Assembly: GCF_000701345.1 (NCBI RefSeq)
Contig: NZ_JNIJ01000041.1
Location: 1 to 64,000, forward strand
From: Bradyrhizobium sp. URHD0069
GTDB taxonomy: Bacteria; Pseudomonadota; Alphaproteobacteria; Rhizobiales; Xanthobacteraceae
Reading direction: 5' to 3'
DNA: 64,000 bases
In this document: positions 44,403 to 52,680 of the stretch, piece by piece
Layout: every line of letters starts with the position of its first letter
Numbering within the stretch: position 1 is the first letter of the stretch
The notes under the pieces: model-generated
Told to the model about the DNA's origin: nothing
Databases searched by the model: none
The model's input: the letters and a program-made list of their open reading frames with translations, nothing else
Position numbers and translations under genes: made by a program

Positions 44403-45217
44403 AAGCCTCAGCATTTGACTACGTGCGCCCGCCGGATCTCGCGGGCGTCCTCGACATGCTGCGGCAATTCTCGGGCGCCAAGCTGATCGCCGGCGGCCAA
44501 TCGCTGTTGCCGCTGCTTAATCTGCGACTGGCCCGACCAACGCTGCTGATCGACATCGGGCGGACCGAGGCGTTGCGCGCGATCGAGGACCGTGGGACAC
44601 ATGTGAGGATCGGCGCGGCGGTCACCCATGCCGAGCTTGAAGACTGCCTGATCCCGGATTGTCCGATGCTGCGCACGGTTGCCGGCGGGATCGCCTATCG
44701 CGCCATACGCAACCGCGGGACTGTTGGCGGAAGCCTGGCGCATGCGGATCCCGCGGCTGACTGGCCGCTGGCAATGGCCGCCCTTGGCGCTACTGTGGTC
44801 GTTGAAGGCAAGGCCGGCCACCGTCGGCTGCCGGCCGACGGCTTCATGCTCGGCGCATTCCAGACCCGTCTCGAGGAGGACGAGCTGGTCGTCGCGGTCG
44901 ACGTACCGAAATTGTCACCCGACGCCCGGTACGGCTATTACAAGTTCTGCCGGAAAACCGGTGAGTTTCCCGAAGCCAGCGCAGCGGCGGTCTTCGATCC
45001 CTTTTCGAGGACAGCGCGGCTTTATCTGGGAGCCCTCTCAGGCCCGCCTCAACCGCTCCATGACCTGGCGGCGACAATTGCACGGCAAGGCCTCGCTGCC
45101 ATCGCTGATGTCGCGATCGCCGACGCCGTCGACAGGGTTGCCGCAGGTGACTCTATTGAACGCAGGATGCGCTGTGCTGCGGTGACGCGTGCCCTGAAGG
45201 AAGTGTTCGCGGAATGA
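44399..45217 (+). CDS. Molybdenum hydroxylase FAD-binding subunit (CoxM-like)
   Basis: 272 residues. The FAD-binding motif AKLIAGGQSLLPLLNLRLARPTLLIDI and the second loop RNRGTVGGSLAHADPAADW are typical of CoxM/XDH medium subunits. The ATG overlaps the large-subunit stop (ATGA), and its own stop overlaps the next start, so the three are translated together. Confidence 0.92.
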   Translation: MKASAFDYVRPPDLAGVLDMLRQFSGAKLIAGGQSLLPLLNLRLARPTLLIDIGRTEALRAIEDRGTHVRIGAAVTHAELEDCLIPDCPMLRTVAGGIAYRAIRNRGTVGGSLAHADPAADWPLAMAALGATVVVEGKAGHRRLPADGFMLGAFQTRLEEDELVVAVDVPKLSPDARYGYYKFCRKTGEFPEASAAAVFDPFSRTARLYLGALSGPPQPLHDLAATIARQGLAAIADVAIADAVDRVAAGDSIERRMRCAAVTRALKEVFAE

Positions 45218-46377
45218 CGACCGTCGCCTTTACCTTGAACGGCGTGCCCATCTCTGCGGACGTACAGCCGCGCACCCATCTAGGCGATTTCCTTCGTGAC
45301 GGCCATCGTTTGTCGGGCACCCATCTTGGCTGCGAGCACGGCGTGTGCGGCGCCTGCACGGTGCAGATCAACGGTGCGCAGGCGCGATCGTGCCTGACCC
45401 TCGCGGTCGCCTGCGACGGCGCCGAAGTGATGACCATCGAGGGCTTCGACCATGATCCGGTTATGGCCGATCTGCGCGAGGCTTTCACGACACACCACGG
45501 CCTCCAGTGCGGCTTCTGCACCCCGGGCATGCTGATTGCCGCGCGCGACATCGTGCTGCGAGTGCCGGACGCCGCGGAGAAAACGATCCGGCGGGAGCTC
45601 TCCGGCAATCTGTGCCGCTGCACCGGCTATGTCGGCATCGTCGACGCCATCGCATCAGTGATCGAGAAGCGCAAAGAGCGGACAGAGGCGGCGCTGGCTA
45701 CCCCTGCGCGAACTGCGGCTGCCTTCGCGACGTTTGAGCCTATCGCGCCTTCCTCGACCGCCAGCCGGTCGCCATCGAGCAGAGAGACGCTGACCTTCGC
45801 ACGTGAGGCGTCGCTGCGGCCCGGCTGGACCCGCTTTGACGAGAGTTTTGTGATTCACAAGCCTCGCGCGGTCATATGGGAGCTGTTTGGCGACGTCAGG
45901 CGGGTGGCGGCGTGTCTGCCCGGCGTGGAAGTCACATCGTGCGACGACACGTCCGCAAAGGGCCGCATGATGACGAAACTCGGCCCGATCGCGGCAAGCT
46001 TCGCCGGCTCGGCACTAATCACGCGCGATCCGGCTAATTGGAGCGGGACCATCGTTGGGGCTGGGACCGACAGCGGCTCGGGCTCTCGAACCAAGGGTGA
46101 GATCGTCTACCGGCTCGGGCCCATCGAACAGGATGAGATGACGCGCGTCGATTTATCCGTGCTCTATAACCTGCAGGGCTCGCTCGCGCAATTCTCGCGG
46201 TCGGGCCTCGCGCAGGAATTCGCCCGGCAACTCGTTGCCAAATTCGCCGAAAACTGCAGTTCCCAGCTAGGTGGCGGCCAACCGGCCGCTCCGGCAAGTC
46301 AGTCGCTCGACGTGGGCAAGATGCTGTGGCTTGCCAGCCTCGCATGGCTGAAGCAAATCTTTCGACGTTCAAATTAG
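45214..46377 (+). CDS. Fusion of [2Fe-2S] small subunit (CoxS) with CoxG-like SRPBCC domain
   Basis: 387 residues. Residues 1-155 are a complete small subunit: plant-type cluster ligands Cys40, 45, 48, 60 and second cluster Cys99, 102, 134, 136 (CGFCTPG, CRCTGY). A Pro/Ser/Thr/Ala-rich linker (about 156-200) leads to a CoxG/SRPBCC domain (205-350; WTRFDESFVIHKPRAVIWEL, CLPGVEV) and a C-terminal hydrophobic/basic tail LWLASLAWLKQIF. In CO dehydrogenase systems CoxG recruits the enzyme to the membrane; here the tether is covalent. It is the last gene of the operon, before an IS copy. Confidence 0.9.
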   Translation: MTTVAFTLNGVPISADVQPRTHLGDFLRDGHRLSGTHLGCEHGVCGACTVQINGAQARSCLTLAVACDGAEVMTIEGFDHDPVMADLREAFTTHHGLQCGFCTPGMLIAARDIVLRVPDAAEKTIRRELSGNLCRCTGYVGIVDAIASVIEKRKERTEAALATPARTAAAFATFEPIAPSSTASRSPSSRETLTFAREASLRPGWTRFDESFVIHKPRAVIWELFGDVRRVAACLPGVEVTSCDDTSAKGRMMTKLGPIAASFAGSALITRDPANWSGTIVGAGTDSGSGSRTKGEIVYRLGPIEQDEMTRVDLSVLYNLQGSLAQFSRSGLAQEFARQLVAKFAENCSSQLGGGQPAAPASQSLDVGKMLWLASLAWLKQIFRRSN

Positions 46378-46399
46378 GGACATCGGATGACGTCGGCTG

Positions 46400-47488
46400 T
46401 GTGTACCGAAAAATCAAAGCCGCGCGTAGTGATGGTGAAGTCCACCCAAGATGGCGTGCGAACTTACGAAACCGGATCGCTGAACCGGCCGAGAAACCGG
46501 CGCATCTTTGTTTAGAGACCGATGCGTTCTGACGCCGTTGTAGTAGCGAGCGTAAGATTTCAGAATTCGGCGCAGATGTGCCTCGCCCGAGACAATGATG
46601 TGATCCAAACACTCCCGCCGGATTGATCCGATCGGCCGTTCGGCAAAGCCGTTCTGCCAAGGTGAGGCTGGTGCAATTGGCTTATCTCGGATGCCCATGG
46701 CGCGAAGTCGGCCCGTGACGACGGTGCCGTAGATCCGATCTCGGTCTCGGATCATGTAACGCGGAGCCCCATCCCAAGGAAATGCCTCGGTGATCTGGCG
46801 TGCAACTCACTCCGCTGTCGGGTGGGCTGTGACGTTGATCCATACGAGATCTCTGCGATGAAGCCGCACGATGACAAAACCATACACCAGTCTGAAGCCG
46901 ATGGTCGGGACCACGAACAAATCCATGGCGGCAATGTCCGGAGCGTGGTTTCGCAAAAAGGTCTTCCACCCCTGACTGGGCGGTCCACGACGCTTGACCA
47001 TGTACTTGGCGACGCTTGATTGAGCGACGTTAAACCCGAGTTTGAGCAGTTCGCCGTGGATCCGCGGTGCACCCCAAAGAAAATTCTCCGTGCTCATCTG
47101 CCGGATCAGCGCGCGCAGTTCAATCTCGATTCGCGGGCGCCCTCCTCGCCGCCGCGATTTCCAACGCCAATAGCGGCGAAAGCCGGCCCGGTGCCAACGC
47201 ACCAGCGTCTCAGGCTGGACAATCCTCACGACCTTCAAGGTCGACGGAAAACATCGATACATCTGGACGAAGAACCAGCGGTCGTTATTTGTGAGACGAG
47301 CCCGGCCTTTCAGCTTACGCCGCAAGACGATCAACTGATGTCGGAGAACCTCATTCTCCGCCTCAAGCCGGCTCTTCGACTTGAATGGCGAGGCCAGTAT
47401 GGCCAGAACGAAGCAGAACAGCCCGATCATTCCGCCAGCTTATGCGATTCCATCACCTCATCAACTCGGATAAGGTTTTCGGTACACA
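46400..47488 (-). mobile_element. rve-type IS copy with both terminal repeats
   Basis: Left repeat TGTGTACCGAA (46400-46410) and right repeat TTTTCGGTACACA (47476-47488) bound the element, which contains one minus-strand transposase gene. It inserted 22 bp after the CoxS-CoxG gene stop, so it ends the aromatic island. Its partner copies lie at 6.9, 52.7 and 62.2 kb. Confidence 0.8.
46414..47430 (-). pseudogene. IS transposase interrupted by one nonsense codon
   Basis: 338-codon integrase-core transposase read as two same-frame pieces. The first (47430 to 46807) contains MIGLFCFVLAILASPFKSKS, LRQQL-like coiled start, MDLFVVPTIGF with the first Asp, and ends NVTAHPTAE. A TGA at 46807-46809 replaces the TGG of the conserved PTAEWIARQ motif seen in the other copies. 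The frame then resumes with MIRDRDRIYGTV, ECLDHIIVSGEAH and ends GGLHHHYARL. A single base change would restore it, so inactivation is recent. Confidence 0.85.
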
Positions 47489-47974
47489 CGGAGGAGACGG
47501 CGGCCCTACCTGCTTGATCCTCGCGCCGTGCTCGGGGCCGTCAAGGCGCAGCCTGGCAGCGGTAGAGCAAGACGTCAGGACAGCACGACGGCCGGCCTTG
47601 ACGGCCCTTGCGCGCGGCGCGTCTGCGCGCGCAGGCCGGGACGAAGGAACGACCGCCAGGCACGAACAAAGGAACAGCGCGAAGTGAGGAGCTATCGATG
47701 ACGTAACCAACACCCCTTACCCGCCGAGGTCTGCGAGAGGACGAGACGACGATGGAGGATCGGTCTTCCCGGCGCATTCGAACACTGGTGACCCGCCGGG
47801 CACCCTTGCCGGTACTGGCCTGTTTCGACCCCTAGGTGAGCTAATTTGAAATTCAGCATGGCCTGATTTGAAAGTGGCTACTCAGCAGCCGCGAACTTGC
47901 CGAATCGCAGGTCAGCGCACGTCTGCGACCTTACCATACCCTGTCCAGACCCGAGTTGCTCACGAGTTAGTCAG
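47489..47974. other. Gene-free stretch with a 12-bp inverted repeat
   Basis: No protein was recognised. GGGCCGTCAAGG (about 47536-47547) and CCTTGACGGCCC (about 47595-47606) form a perfect inverted repeat with a 47-nt loop rich in GC. The tail (GGCTACTCAGCAGCCGCGAA, about 47875) resembles sequence found beside other insertion elements. Possibly an old IS end. Confidence 0.35.
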
Positions 47975-48556
47975 ATGAAGCATCAGTCAGACACTGCTGT
48001 TTCACCCCTCAGAAGGCAAGCCATAGAGGCGGTCCTGCAAATGCTGCAACCGGGTTTCAGCGTTGCTGCCATCGCCGCTAAGCGCCACGTCAAGAGCAAC
48101 CCTTGGTTCAAGCGTGGGGCGCTGTTTAGGAGCGCGGTGGACGTGATGCGGCGGGCTGGCATCCCGCTGACGGCCCGCCAGATCGCCGAAGGAGATCCAT
48201 CCCGCGCCAAGAACCCCGAAGATCCTTCCCCAGTCAGTGAAGGGCGGCCGACCGGGGTCGCGGCAGTGCAAGAAGCGCAACCATCTGTGCCGAAGGAAAC
48301 AGGCGTCAACAAGGACGGACGGCAATTCCGGACCGCCACCGAAATGGCCGACATAATCCTCGACGCACTTCGAGCCGTTGACGGCGTTCCTGAGCGCGGT
48401 TTTGTAGTTACCGTTTATGGAGCGAACCCCTGGAATGCCATGCTGACAATCAACCCTGAAGCTGGTCCGATAAAAGATGCCCAACTTTGGCGGACACGGG
48501 TTCAGGAGATCGGCACTCGGCTAAGGCAAGACTTCGACGTCATCCACGAGCTATGA
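47975..48556 (+). CDS. Conserved hypothetical protein
   Basis: 193 residues from ATG 47975 (the frame is open from 47897 but without a start that looks better). The block NPWFKRGALFRSAVDVMRRAGIPLTARQIA is a helix-turn-helix-like segment I associate with Bradyrhizobium hypothetical proteins linked to insertion elements (usually FKRGxLFRxALDVxREAxxPLTAxEIA). The C-terminal part MADIILDALRAVDGVPERGF and VTVYGANPWNAMLTINPEAG may be a separate alpha/beta region. Function unknown; DNA binding is a guess. Confidence 0.55.
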   Translation: MKHQSDTAVSPLRRQAIEAVLQMLQPGFSVAAIAAKRHVKSNPWFKRGALFRSAVDVMRRAGIPLTARQIAEGDPSRAKNPEDPSPVSEGRPTGVAAVQEAQPSVPKETGVNKDGRQFRTATEMADIILDALRAVDGVPERGFVVTVYGANPWNAMLTINPEAGPIKDAQLWRTRVQEIGTRLRQDFDVIHEL

Positions 48557-48669
48557 TCGGCGCAGCAGGCGACACAGGCCCGGTGCACAGGCTGACCTTA
48601 CGTCTGGGTTCATCCGGACGATGAACGATAAGCGCTTTTCACCATCCGGACGACGATGACGATGGGCGC

Positions 48670-48960
48670 CTAATCGTCCAGATCCACGAGATAGACAATG
48701 TTGATGTCGTCGGACAGCTTAGTAGATTCCGTTACCTGCCGGTAAAGCGCAGCTTCTGCGGAGCGCGCGAGTCTCACCCTCATGGCAGCCTTTGCATCGC
48801 ATAACGGAACGCCTTTAGACGTGAGCGCACTCAGGTCGGCGCGTAGCCAATCCTGTTCGCAAAGGCCTTCCGCCTCCTGATGCTTCTTGGCCTCCAAGGC
48901 GAGTGTGGGCTTGCCGTTGATCTCTATCGTGAATATTGAGAGTGAGAGTTGGTCGTTCAT
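48670..48960 (-). CDS. Conserved small hypothetical protein
   Basis: 96 residues, acidic: LSIFTIEINGKPTLALEAKKHQEAEGLCEQDWLRADLSAL and a C-terminal DDINIVYLVDLDD. The pattern FTIEIxGKPTLxxxAKxHxEAExxC recurs in small Bradyrhizobium proteins of unknown function. Its start overlaps the 3' end of the next minus-strand gene upstream. No catalytic motif seen. Confidence 0.55.
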   Translation of the reverse strand: MNDQLSLSIFTIEINGKPTLALEAKKHQEAEGLCEQDWLRADLSALTSKGVPLCDAKAAMRVRLARSAEAALYRQVTESTKLSDDINIVYLVDLDD

Positions 48961-49243
48961 TTATCTTCGCCTTCAGCGTCCACTCAACCTTCCGGGCTTG
49001 TCTAGCCGTCATCAGATCGTAGTCGCGGCGCAAGATGTTTTGGACGTGGAGTGCGGCGCGAGCCGCGGTGTTGGCATCAGCGGCGCCCGTGAACAACACA
49101 CATAAGAACAAATTATTTTGAGCGCGTTCATCCGTAACGCGATTGATGGCAATTTCCTGAACGTTATGACAACCGACTTGCTTTCGGATTTCTGCCAACG
49201 CCCGCCGCCGCAAATCCGGCATCGAAAGTAGGGTCTTCGCCAT
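48815..49243 (-). CDS. Small hypothetical protein, probably with a frameshifted extended tail
   Basis: The first 95 residues (MAKTLLSMPDLRRRALAEIR, then GCHNVQEIAINRVTDERAQN and LRRDYDLMTARQARKVEWTL) look like a known type of small Bradyrhizobium hypothetical. The last 47 residues overlap the downstream gene in another frame and read as its shadow, so the natural stop has probably been lost by an indel near 48960. Function unknown. Confidence 0.45.
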   Translation of the reverse strand: MAKTLLSMPDLRRRALAEIRKQVGCHNVQEIAINRVTDERAQNNLFLCVLFTGAADANTAARAALHVQNILRRDYDLMTARQARKVEWTLKAKINERPTLTLNIHDRDQRQAHTRLGGQEASGGGRPLRTGLATRRPECAHV

Positions 49244-49257
49244 TCAGGTTCGCGGTC

Positions 49258-49499
49258 TTACTTCGAAGCGTTGGCGATCTTGTGCTCCAAGTGGCCGGTC
49301 TGATGATCGCGGCCGACCTGGCTCAGCAAAATCTTGTTCAGCTTCAGCAAAACCTCGCTCAGCTCTCGGTTTCGGGATAGCCGGCTGCGAAACTCTGTCC
49401 GCAAACCTTTCGCAACGTGCGGACGAGGGTGTTTCCGTGTTTGCCGCTGATTGCGCCATCCTTGTTGCGGTGGCGATTGTCGAGACCTGCCTTGCTCAT
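49258..49499 (-). pseudogene. Frameshifted small hypothetical gene (MSKAGLDNRHR type)
   Basis: The N-terminal part MSKAGLDNRHRNKDGAISGK and HGNTLVRTLRKVCGQSFAAGYPETES continues in another frame as LSEVLLKLNKILLSQVGRDH and ends HLEHKIANASK. The whole matches a roughly 80-residue small protein type common in Bradyrhizobium. One indel near 49376 separates the two. Confidence 0.6.
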
Positions 49500-49665
49500 G
49501 CTGCTCTCCATTGTGCGCGCAGCCGACAGCATCCTCCCGCCGGGACCAAACGGCAACTAACGCGGGCTCGAAATCACGCGCGGTTGTAGCACTGCATGGG
49601 TTTTCGATGGCATCGACGGAACTATACAATGGCATCATGCGGACGATGCGCGCTGAAGAGCCGTC

Positions 49666-49920
49666 CTACTTGCGCTGCCGGGCTGGGTTGCCCACCACCG
49701 TGACGCCTTGCAGCACGTCGCGGGTGACAACAGCGCCCGCCCCGACAACGGCATCATCGCCGATGGTCACTCCCGGAAGGATGATGGCCCGCCGCCGATC
49801 CAAACGTTCTGTCCGATAGATACTGGGCGTCCAAACTCGACGCCTGTCTCTCTGATAGCTAGATCACACGGATGATCATGCGAACCGGGGGCGAGTAGCG
49901 CGGCGTCCGGCATGACCGGC
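49666..49920 (-). pseudogene. Sugar O-acetyltransferase (Maa/LacA-like) 3' fragment, frameshifted
   Basis: Minus strand gives LLAPGSHDHPCDLAIRETGV then EFGRPVSIGQNVWIGGG, a left-handed beta-helix acetyltransferase segment, and after a one-base loss IILPGVTIGDDAVVGAGAVV followed by VVGNPARQRK. The N-terminal half with the catalytic His is missing. It starts abruptly next to the following small gene. Confidence 0.65.
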
Positions 49921-49921
49921 A

Positions 49922-50203
49922 TTACGCCGGTTCAATTGGCGCAGATCGAAGCCCGAAATGCTTCATCGCTTGAACGGAAGCTGCGCCCTGATCTTGCGAC
50001 CAATCGAGGACTTCGAAAAACATTCCGCGCTTGAGCATTTCGCCTTCGAGATCAGCGGCGTGCTTTTTCCAGTCGGGCGTCTCCCGAACGCGAAATCTAG
50101 TTTCCTCACCTTGTCTTTTGAGCGCGTCATCGGCCGCCAAAGCCCCGCGTACGCCCTCGTACATCATGGTGAGGCTGTCGTTGGTGAAGACTTGATAATT
50201 CAT
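49922..50203 (-). CDS. Conserved small hypothetical protein
   Basis: 93 residues: MNYQVFTNDSLTMMYEGVRG, then ALAADDALKRQGEETRFRVR and MLKRGMFFEVLDWSQDQ. The sequence MTYxVFTNDSLTMMYExVRGALAADDA recurs in Bradyrhizobium as a small soluble protein of unknown function. The frame is intact and the start has a good context (GAGGTTCG upstream). Confidence 0.6.
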   Translation of the reverse strand: MNYQVFTNDSLTMMYEGVRGALAADDALKRQGEETRFRVRETPDWKKHAADLEGEMLKRGMFFEVLDWSQDQGAASVQAMKHFGLRSAPIEPA

Positions 50204-50221
50204 CGAACCTCACCCTATCGG

Positions 50222-50416
50222 TTAGGCTGCGATGTCCGGCTTAGGTACCACCGTGACGGTCCACCGCGCGGGAGTGCTGGACTTATCTTCCTTAACTGAT
50301 CGGACCATCCCGGTGACCGGCAATCCATTCAACATCAATCTCGCCCTTTCGCCCCGGTATTGGGCATAGCGGCAACGTCGAGCCTCTAACGAATCGGTAA
50401 TTTCGATAGTTTGCAT
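50222..50416 (-). CDS. Conserved small hypothetical protein
   Basis: 64 residues from ATG 50416: MQTIEITDSLEARRCRYAQY, RGERARLMLNGLPVTGMVRS, ending WTVTVVPKPDIAA. Small basic beta-rich protein type seen in Bradyrhizobium; function unknown. Two earlier in-frame starts exist but give unconserved sequence. Confidence 0.55.
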   Translation of the reverse strand: MQTIEITDSLEARRCRYAQYRGERARLMLNGLPVTGMVRSVKEDKSSTPARWTVTVVPKPDIAA

Positions 50417-50558
50417 GCGCGTAACCAATGGTCGCGGGAACCCAAAAAAGTCCCCCAACAACCCCAGGATATAGACGAAACGTTAACAATAGTTCCGGCC
50501 CTGTTCGGCAGCGCTCCGGCGACTTAGTAAAGCACTCTGTCGCGCGAAGGTCCGACCG

Positions 50559-50750
50559 CTATCGATGACTGGCTGAGAAATCGGTCGCGCAATTGTTGAG
50601 GCAGTCTTCTCTTTGTGTGACGTGGCTAAGCATCGTCCAAACCGCCAATCCGATCAAAGCTACAGGAGTAACGACGATCTTTTTTAGGAAGTCGTCTTCA
50701 TGGCGATTTCGAAGTTTTGCGCGCCGCCCGCCAGTTTGAGAATTTCTCAA
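50559..50750 (-). CDS. Possible small membrane peptide
   Basis: 63-residue frame with a basic N-terminus (RRAKLRNRHEDDFLKK) and one hydrophobic segment (IVVTPVALIGLAVWTMLSHV). No family recognised. It could be a real single-helix protein or a chance frame. Confidence 0.25.
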   Translation of the reverse strand: MRNSQTGGRRAKLRNRHEDDFLKKIVVTPVALIGLAVWTMLSHVTQREDCLNNCATDFSASHR

Positions 50751-51226
50751 AGAACCGACCCGAAGCCCATATGCGAAACCACCAATTCAAAAAGCGCCGC
50801 GATTGCATGTCTATACCCCTGAAAATTGACTGTCTTTAATGCTGCCAGCTTACTGGGTTCGCCCGGAGAGTCGAGCGTTCAACGGTGATCAGTTCTTTCT
50901 TTGCGGTTGGGCGTGTTTGACCTTCTCTCTTCATTCGGATGAACGCAAAGGCGTGATCTCGCGCTCTGGCGTCAGCTTCACCATTCAGGGACGAGCCCGC
51001 TCGACGATCCCAGCCGGACGGGTTTCATTTGGCTGCTGACGGCGGCGATGCGTGCCACCATCAGGCGGCGACTTCCGGTAGATCGTCCAATACCGTTGCA
51101 GTTGAAATTGCACCTCGTGTTGCTGGGATTCTGGCCGAGAGCCTTCGAGGACTTCATTCTTGAGCGTCGCCGTGTATTGTGTACCGGCACTGGGGGCCGG
51201 AAACCAAGCAACGCGGGGGGCAGTCT
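50751..51226. other. No recognised gene
   Basis: 476 bp of mixed composition before the XRE gene. No promoter, RNA gene or protein fragment could be supported. Confidence 0.3.
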
Positions 51227-51532
51227 ATGAGCAGCAAACGAGCCAAGCAAGTTATCCAGCGGGCCACGACGCGGAGCACGGGACCTATCGATAAATATTT
51301 CGGTGACAGGCTGCGCGCGCGGCGCGTCATGCTGAAAATGACCCAAGACGGTCTAGGTAAATCGCTGGGCGTCTCGTTCCAACAGATTCAGAAATATGAA
51401 AAGGGCACCAATCGGATAAGCGCCGCCTTGATGGTGACGTTGGCTAAAATCCTCGACGTCGACACTGGATATTTTTACGACGAGATACCAAAGACCAAGC
51501 GCGGCAGCGAGATCGAAACGCCAGCGCGCTGA
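51227..51532 (+). CDS. XRE-family helix-turn-helix regulator
   Basis: 101 residues. The HTH_3 domain (about 26-80) is clear: FGDRLRARRVMLKMTQDGLG, SLGVSFQQIQKYEKGTNRIS and ALMVTLAKILDVDTGYFYD. The N-terminus is basic (KRAKQVIQRATTRS). The ATG at 51227 has GGGGGGCAG upstream. Similar single-domain XRE proteins in rhizobia act as local regulators, often of mobile regions. No target can be named. Confidence 0.85.
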   Translation: MSSKRAKQVIQRATTRSTGPIDKYFGDRLRARRVMLKMTQDGLGKSLGVSFQQIQKYEKGTNRISAALMVTLAKILDVDTGYFYDEIPKTKRGSEIETPAR

Positions 51533-51842
51533 CCCAGCTTGCGCTCTCGATACATGGTTGTCGGTTGATCGACGCTTTCCTCAGCCTAAAAAACGACAAC
51601 TTGCGCTGCGCAGTTGCCGATCTCGGGCAGATGCTCGCACGATAAATCCAAGCTGGCGTCGCCCTGAGCGTCCCCGCCCGTAGCCCCTGCCTTCGCGCTC
51701 ACCTCTCCTCGTCCGGATGCACCCAGACGTAAGGCGCGACAACAGGGCCAGCAGAAAGCCGCCATCGCGGTGACGGCCTCTCAGAAAAAACTGTAGGCGT
51801 AAGTTTCCTCCAGTCATTGCGACGAGCGAAGCGAGGACGCGA
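51533..51842. other. Spacer with a short fragment of a repeated hypothetical gene
   Basis: No gene. At 51707-51731 the minus strand reads YVWVHPDEE, the same C-terminal peptide that the plus strand carries at 48599-48628 (YVWVHPDDER then stop). Both look like 3' ends of one dispersed small-gene family. Confidence 0.35.
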
Positions 51843-52307
51843 TCAGAGCTTGGTTGCCGCTCGGGACAGAAGTTTCCAGTCCGCGCCTTGTTTTTGCCAG
51901 TTCATCAGGATGTGGAGATTGGTGGCGCTTTTCTTGCCATCGGCGACGGCCTCACTTTCGCCCACCCAGTGGAAACGCACGACCGCTGCCGGGCCGACGA
52001 CACGAATATTGGTGTCCTTGTACTCTAACGACGAAAACTTCGATTTTCCGCTGGTGGCATTGGCGATAAACGTCGCCTTGTCCTCGAGCTTGCCATCGGA
52101 GTGGCTGTAGCTCAATTCCGCCGCGCAGAGCGCGTCGAGTGCTTTCGCGTCGGCGGCGAATTGAGCCGCACGGAATGCCTCTACATTCTTCGCGACGGCA
52201 TCTTCATCCGCAGAAGCCCCGAAGGCCGGGACCACGCTCATTGGGACCACGCTCAGGAGTGCAAGCGCAAGCGTTGGCAAGGCCAGCTTACGACGATCGA
52301 TGTCCAT
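51843..52307 (-). CDS. Exported NTF2-like (SnoaL/DUF4440) protein
   Basis: 154 residues. The ATG at 52307 follows GGAGGAAACC. Signal peptide: MDIDRRKLALPTLALALLSV and on to AFGASADE. The mature part is a DUF4440/NTF2-like fold: AAQFAADAKALDALCAAELSYSHSDGKLEDKATFI, then VVGPAAVVRFHWVGESEA and LHILMNWQKQGADWKLLSRAATKL. The family includes isomerases and binding proteins; the function here is unknown. The signal peptide contains a 15-bp tandem duplication (SVVPM SVVP). Confidence 0.8.
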   Translation of the reverse strand: MDIDRRKLALPTLALALLSVVPMSVVPAFGASADEDAVAKNVEAFRAAQFAADAKALDALCAAELSYSHSDGKLEDKATFIANATSGKSKFSSLEYKDTNIRVVGPAAVVRFHWVGESEAVADGKKSATNLHILMNWQKQGADWKLLSRAATKL

Positions 52308-52680
52308 GGTTTCCTCCATTGTTCTAGTGATGAAGGTAGTCTTGCAATCACACTCTTTTTTGTCGAGTGCCCGCTTCAGCCCCGTGGAAGACCGCGCGTG
52401 ATGCTGCGTCTGCGAACGTCGTTTTCCTGCCGCTGGTCGTGGGCATGATCGGCATTTCAGCGCAGCCTCAAGTTTCCAGATCGGCGTATCGCGCGGACGC
52501 CGGATCGCATCCAGCGGGATACCTTGCCGCGCGGCCACGCCAAGCAAACGCACGGGGCGAGCGGTTGCTGGACCGGCAATTTCTTACAGGCGTTGACATC
52601 GCAGCATAGTGAGCGCGGGGTGGTGCTGGCCAACCTACTGCGGCGGTTTTTCTAAGCATTTAATTTCCCTGTGCCACCTG
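52308..52680. other. Spacer with a possible hypothetical-gene relic
   Basis: Minus strand 52445-52553 reads LLGVAARQGIPLDAIRRPRD and IWKLEAALKCRSC, a CxxC-containing fragment that resembles the body of the same small family as the VWVHPDE relics. No complete gene. Confidence 0.3.

Noticed and set aside
42039..46377. Aerobic CO dehydrogenase (coxLMS)
   Set aside because: The large subunit has PYRGVARTS where form I CODH has AYRCSFR, and no coxDEF maturation genes are present. It is kept as a generic molybdenum hydroxylase.
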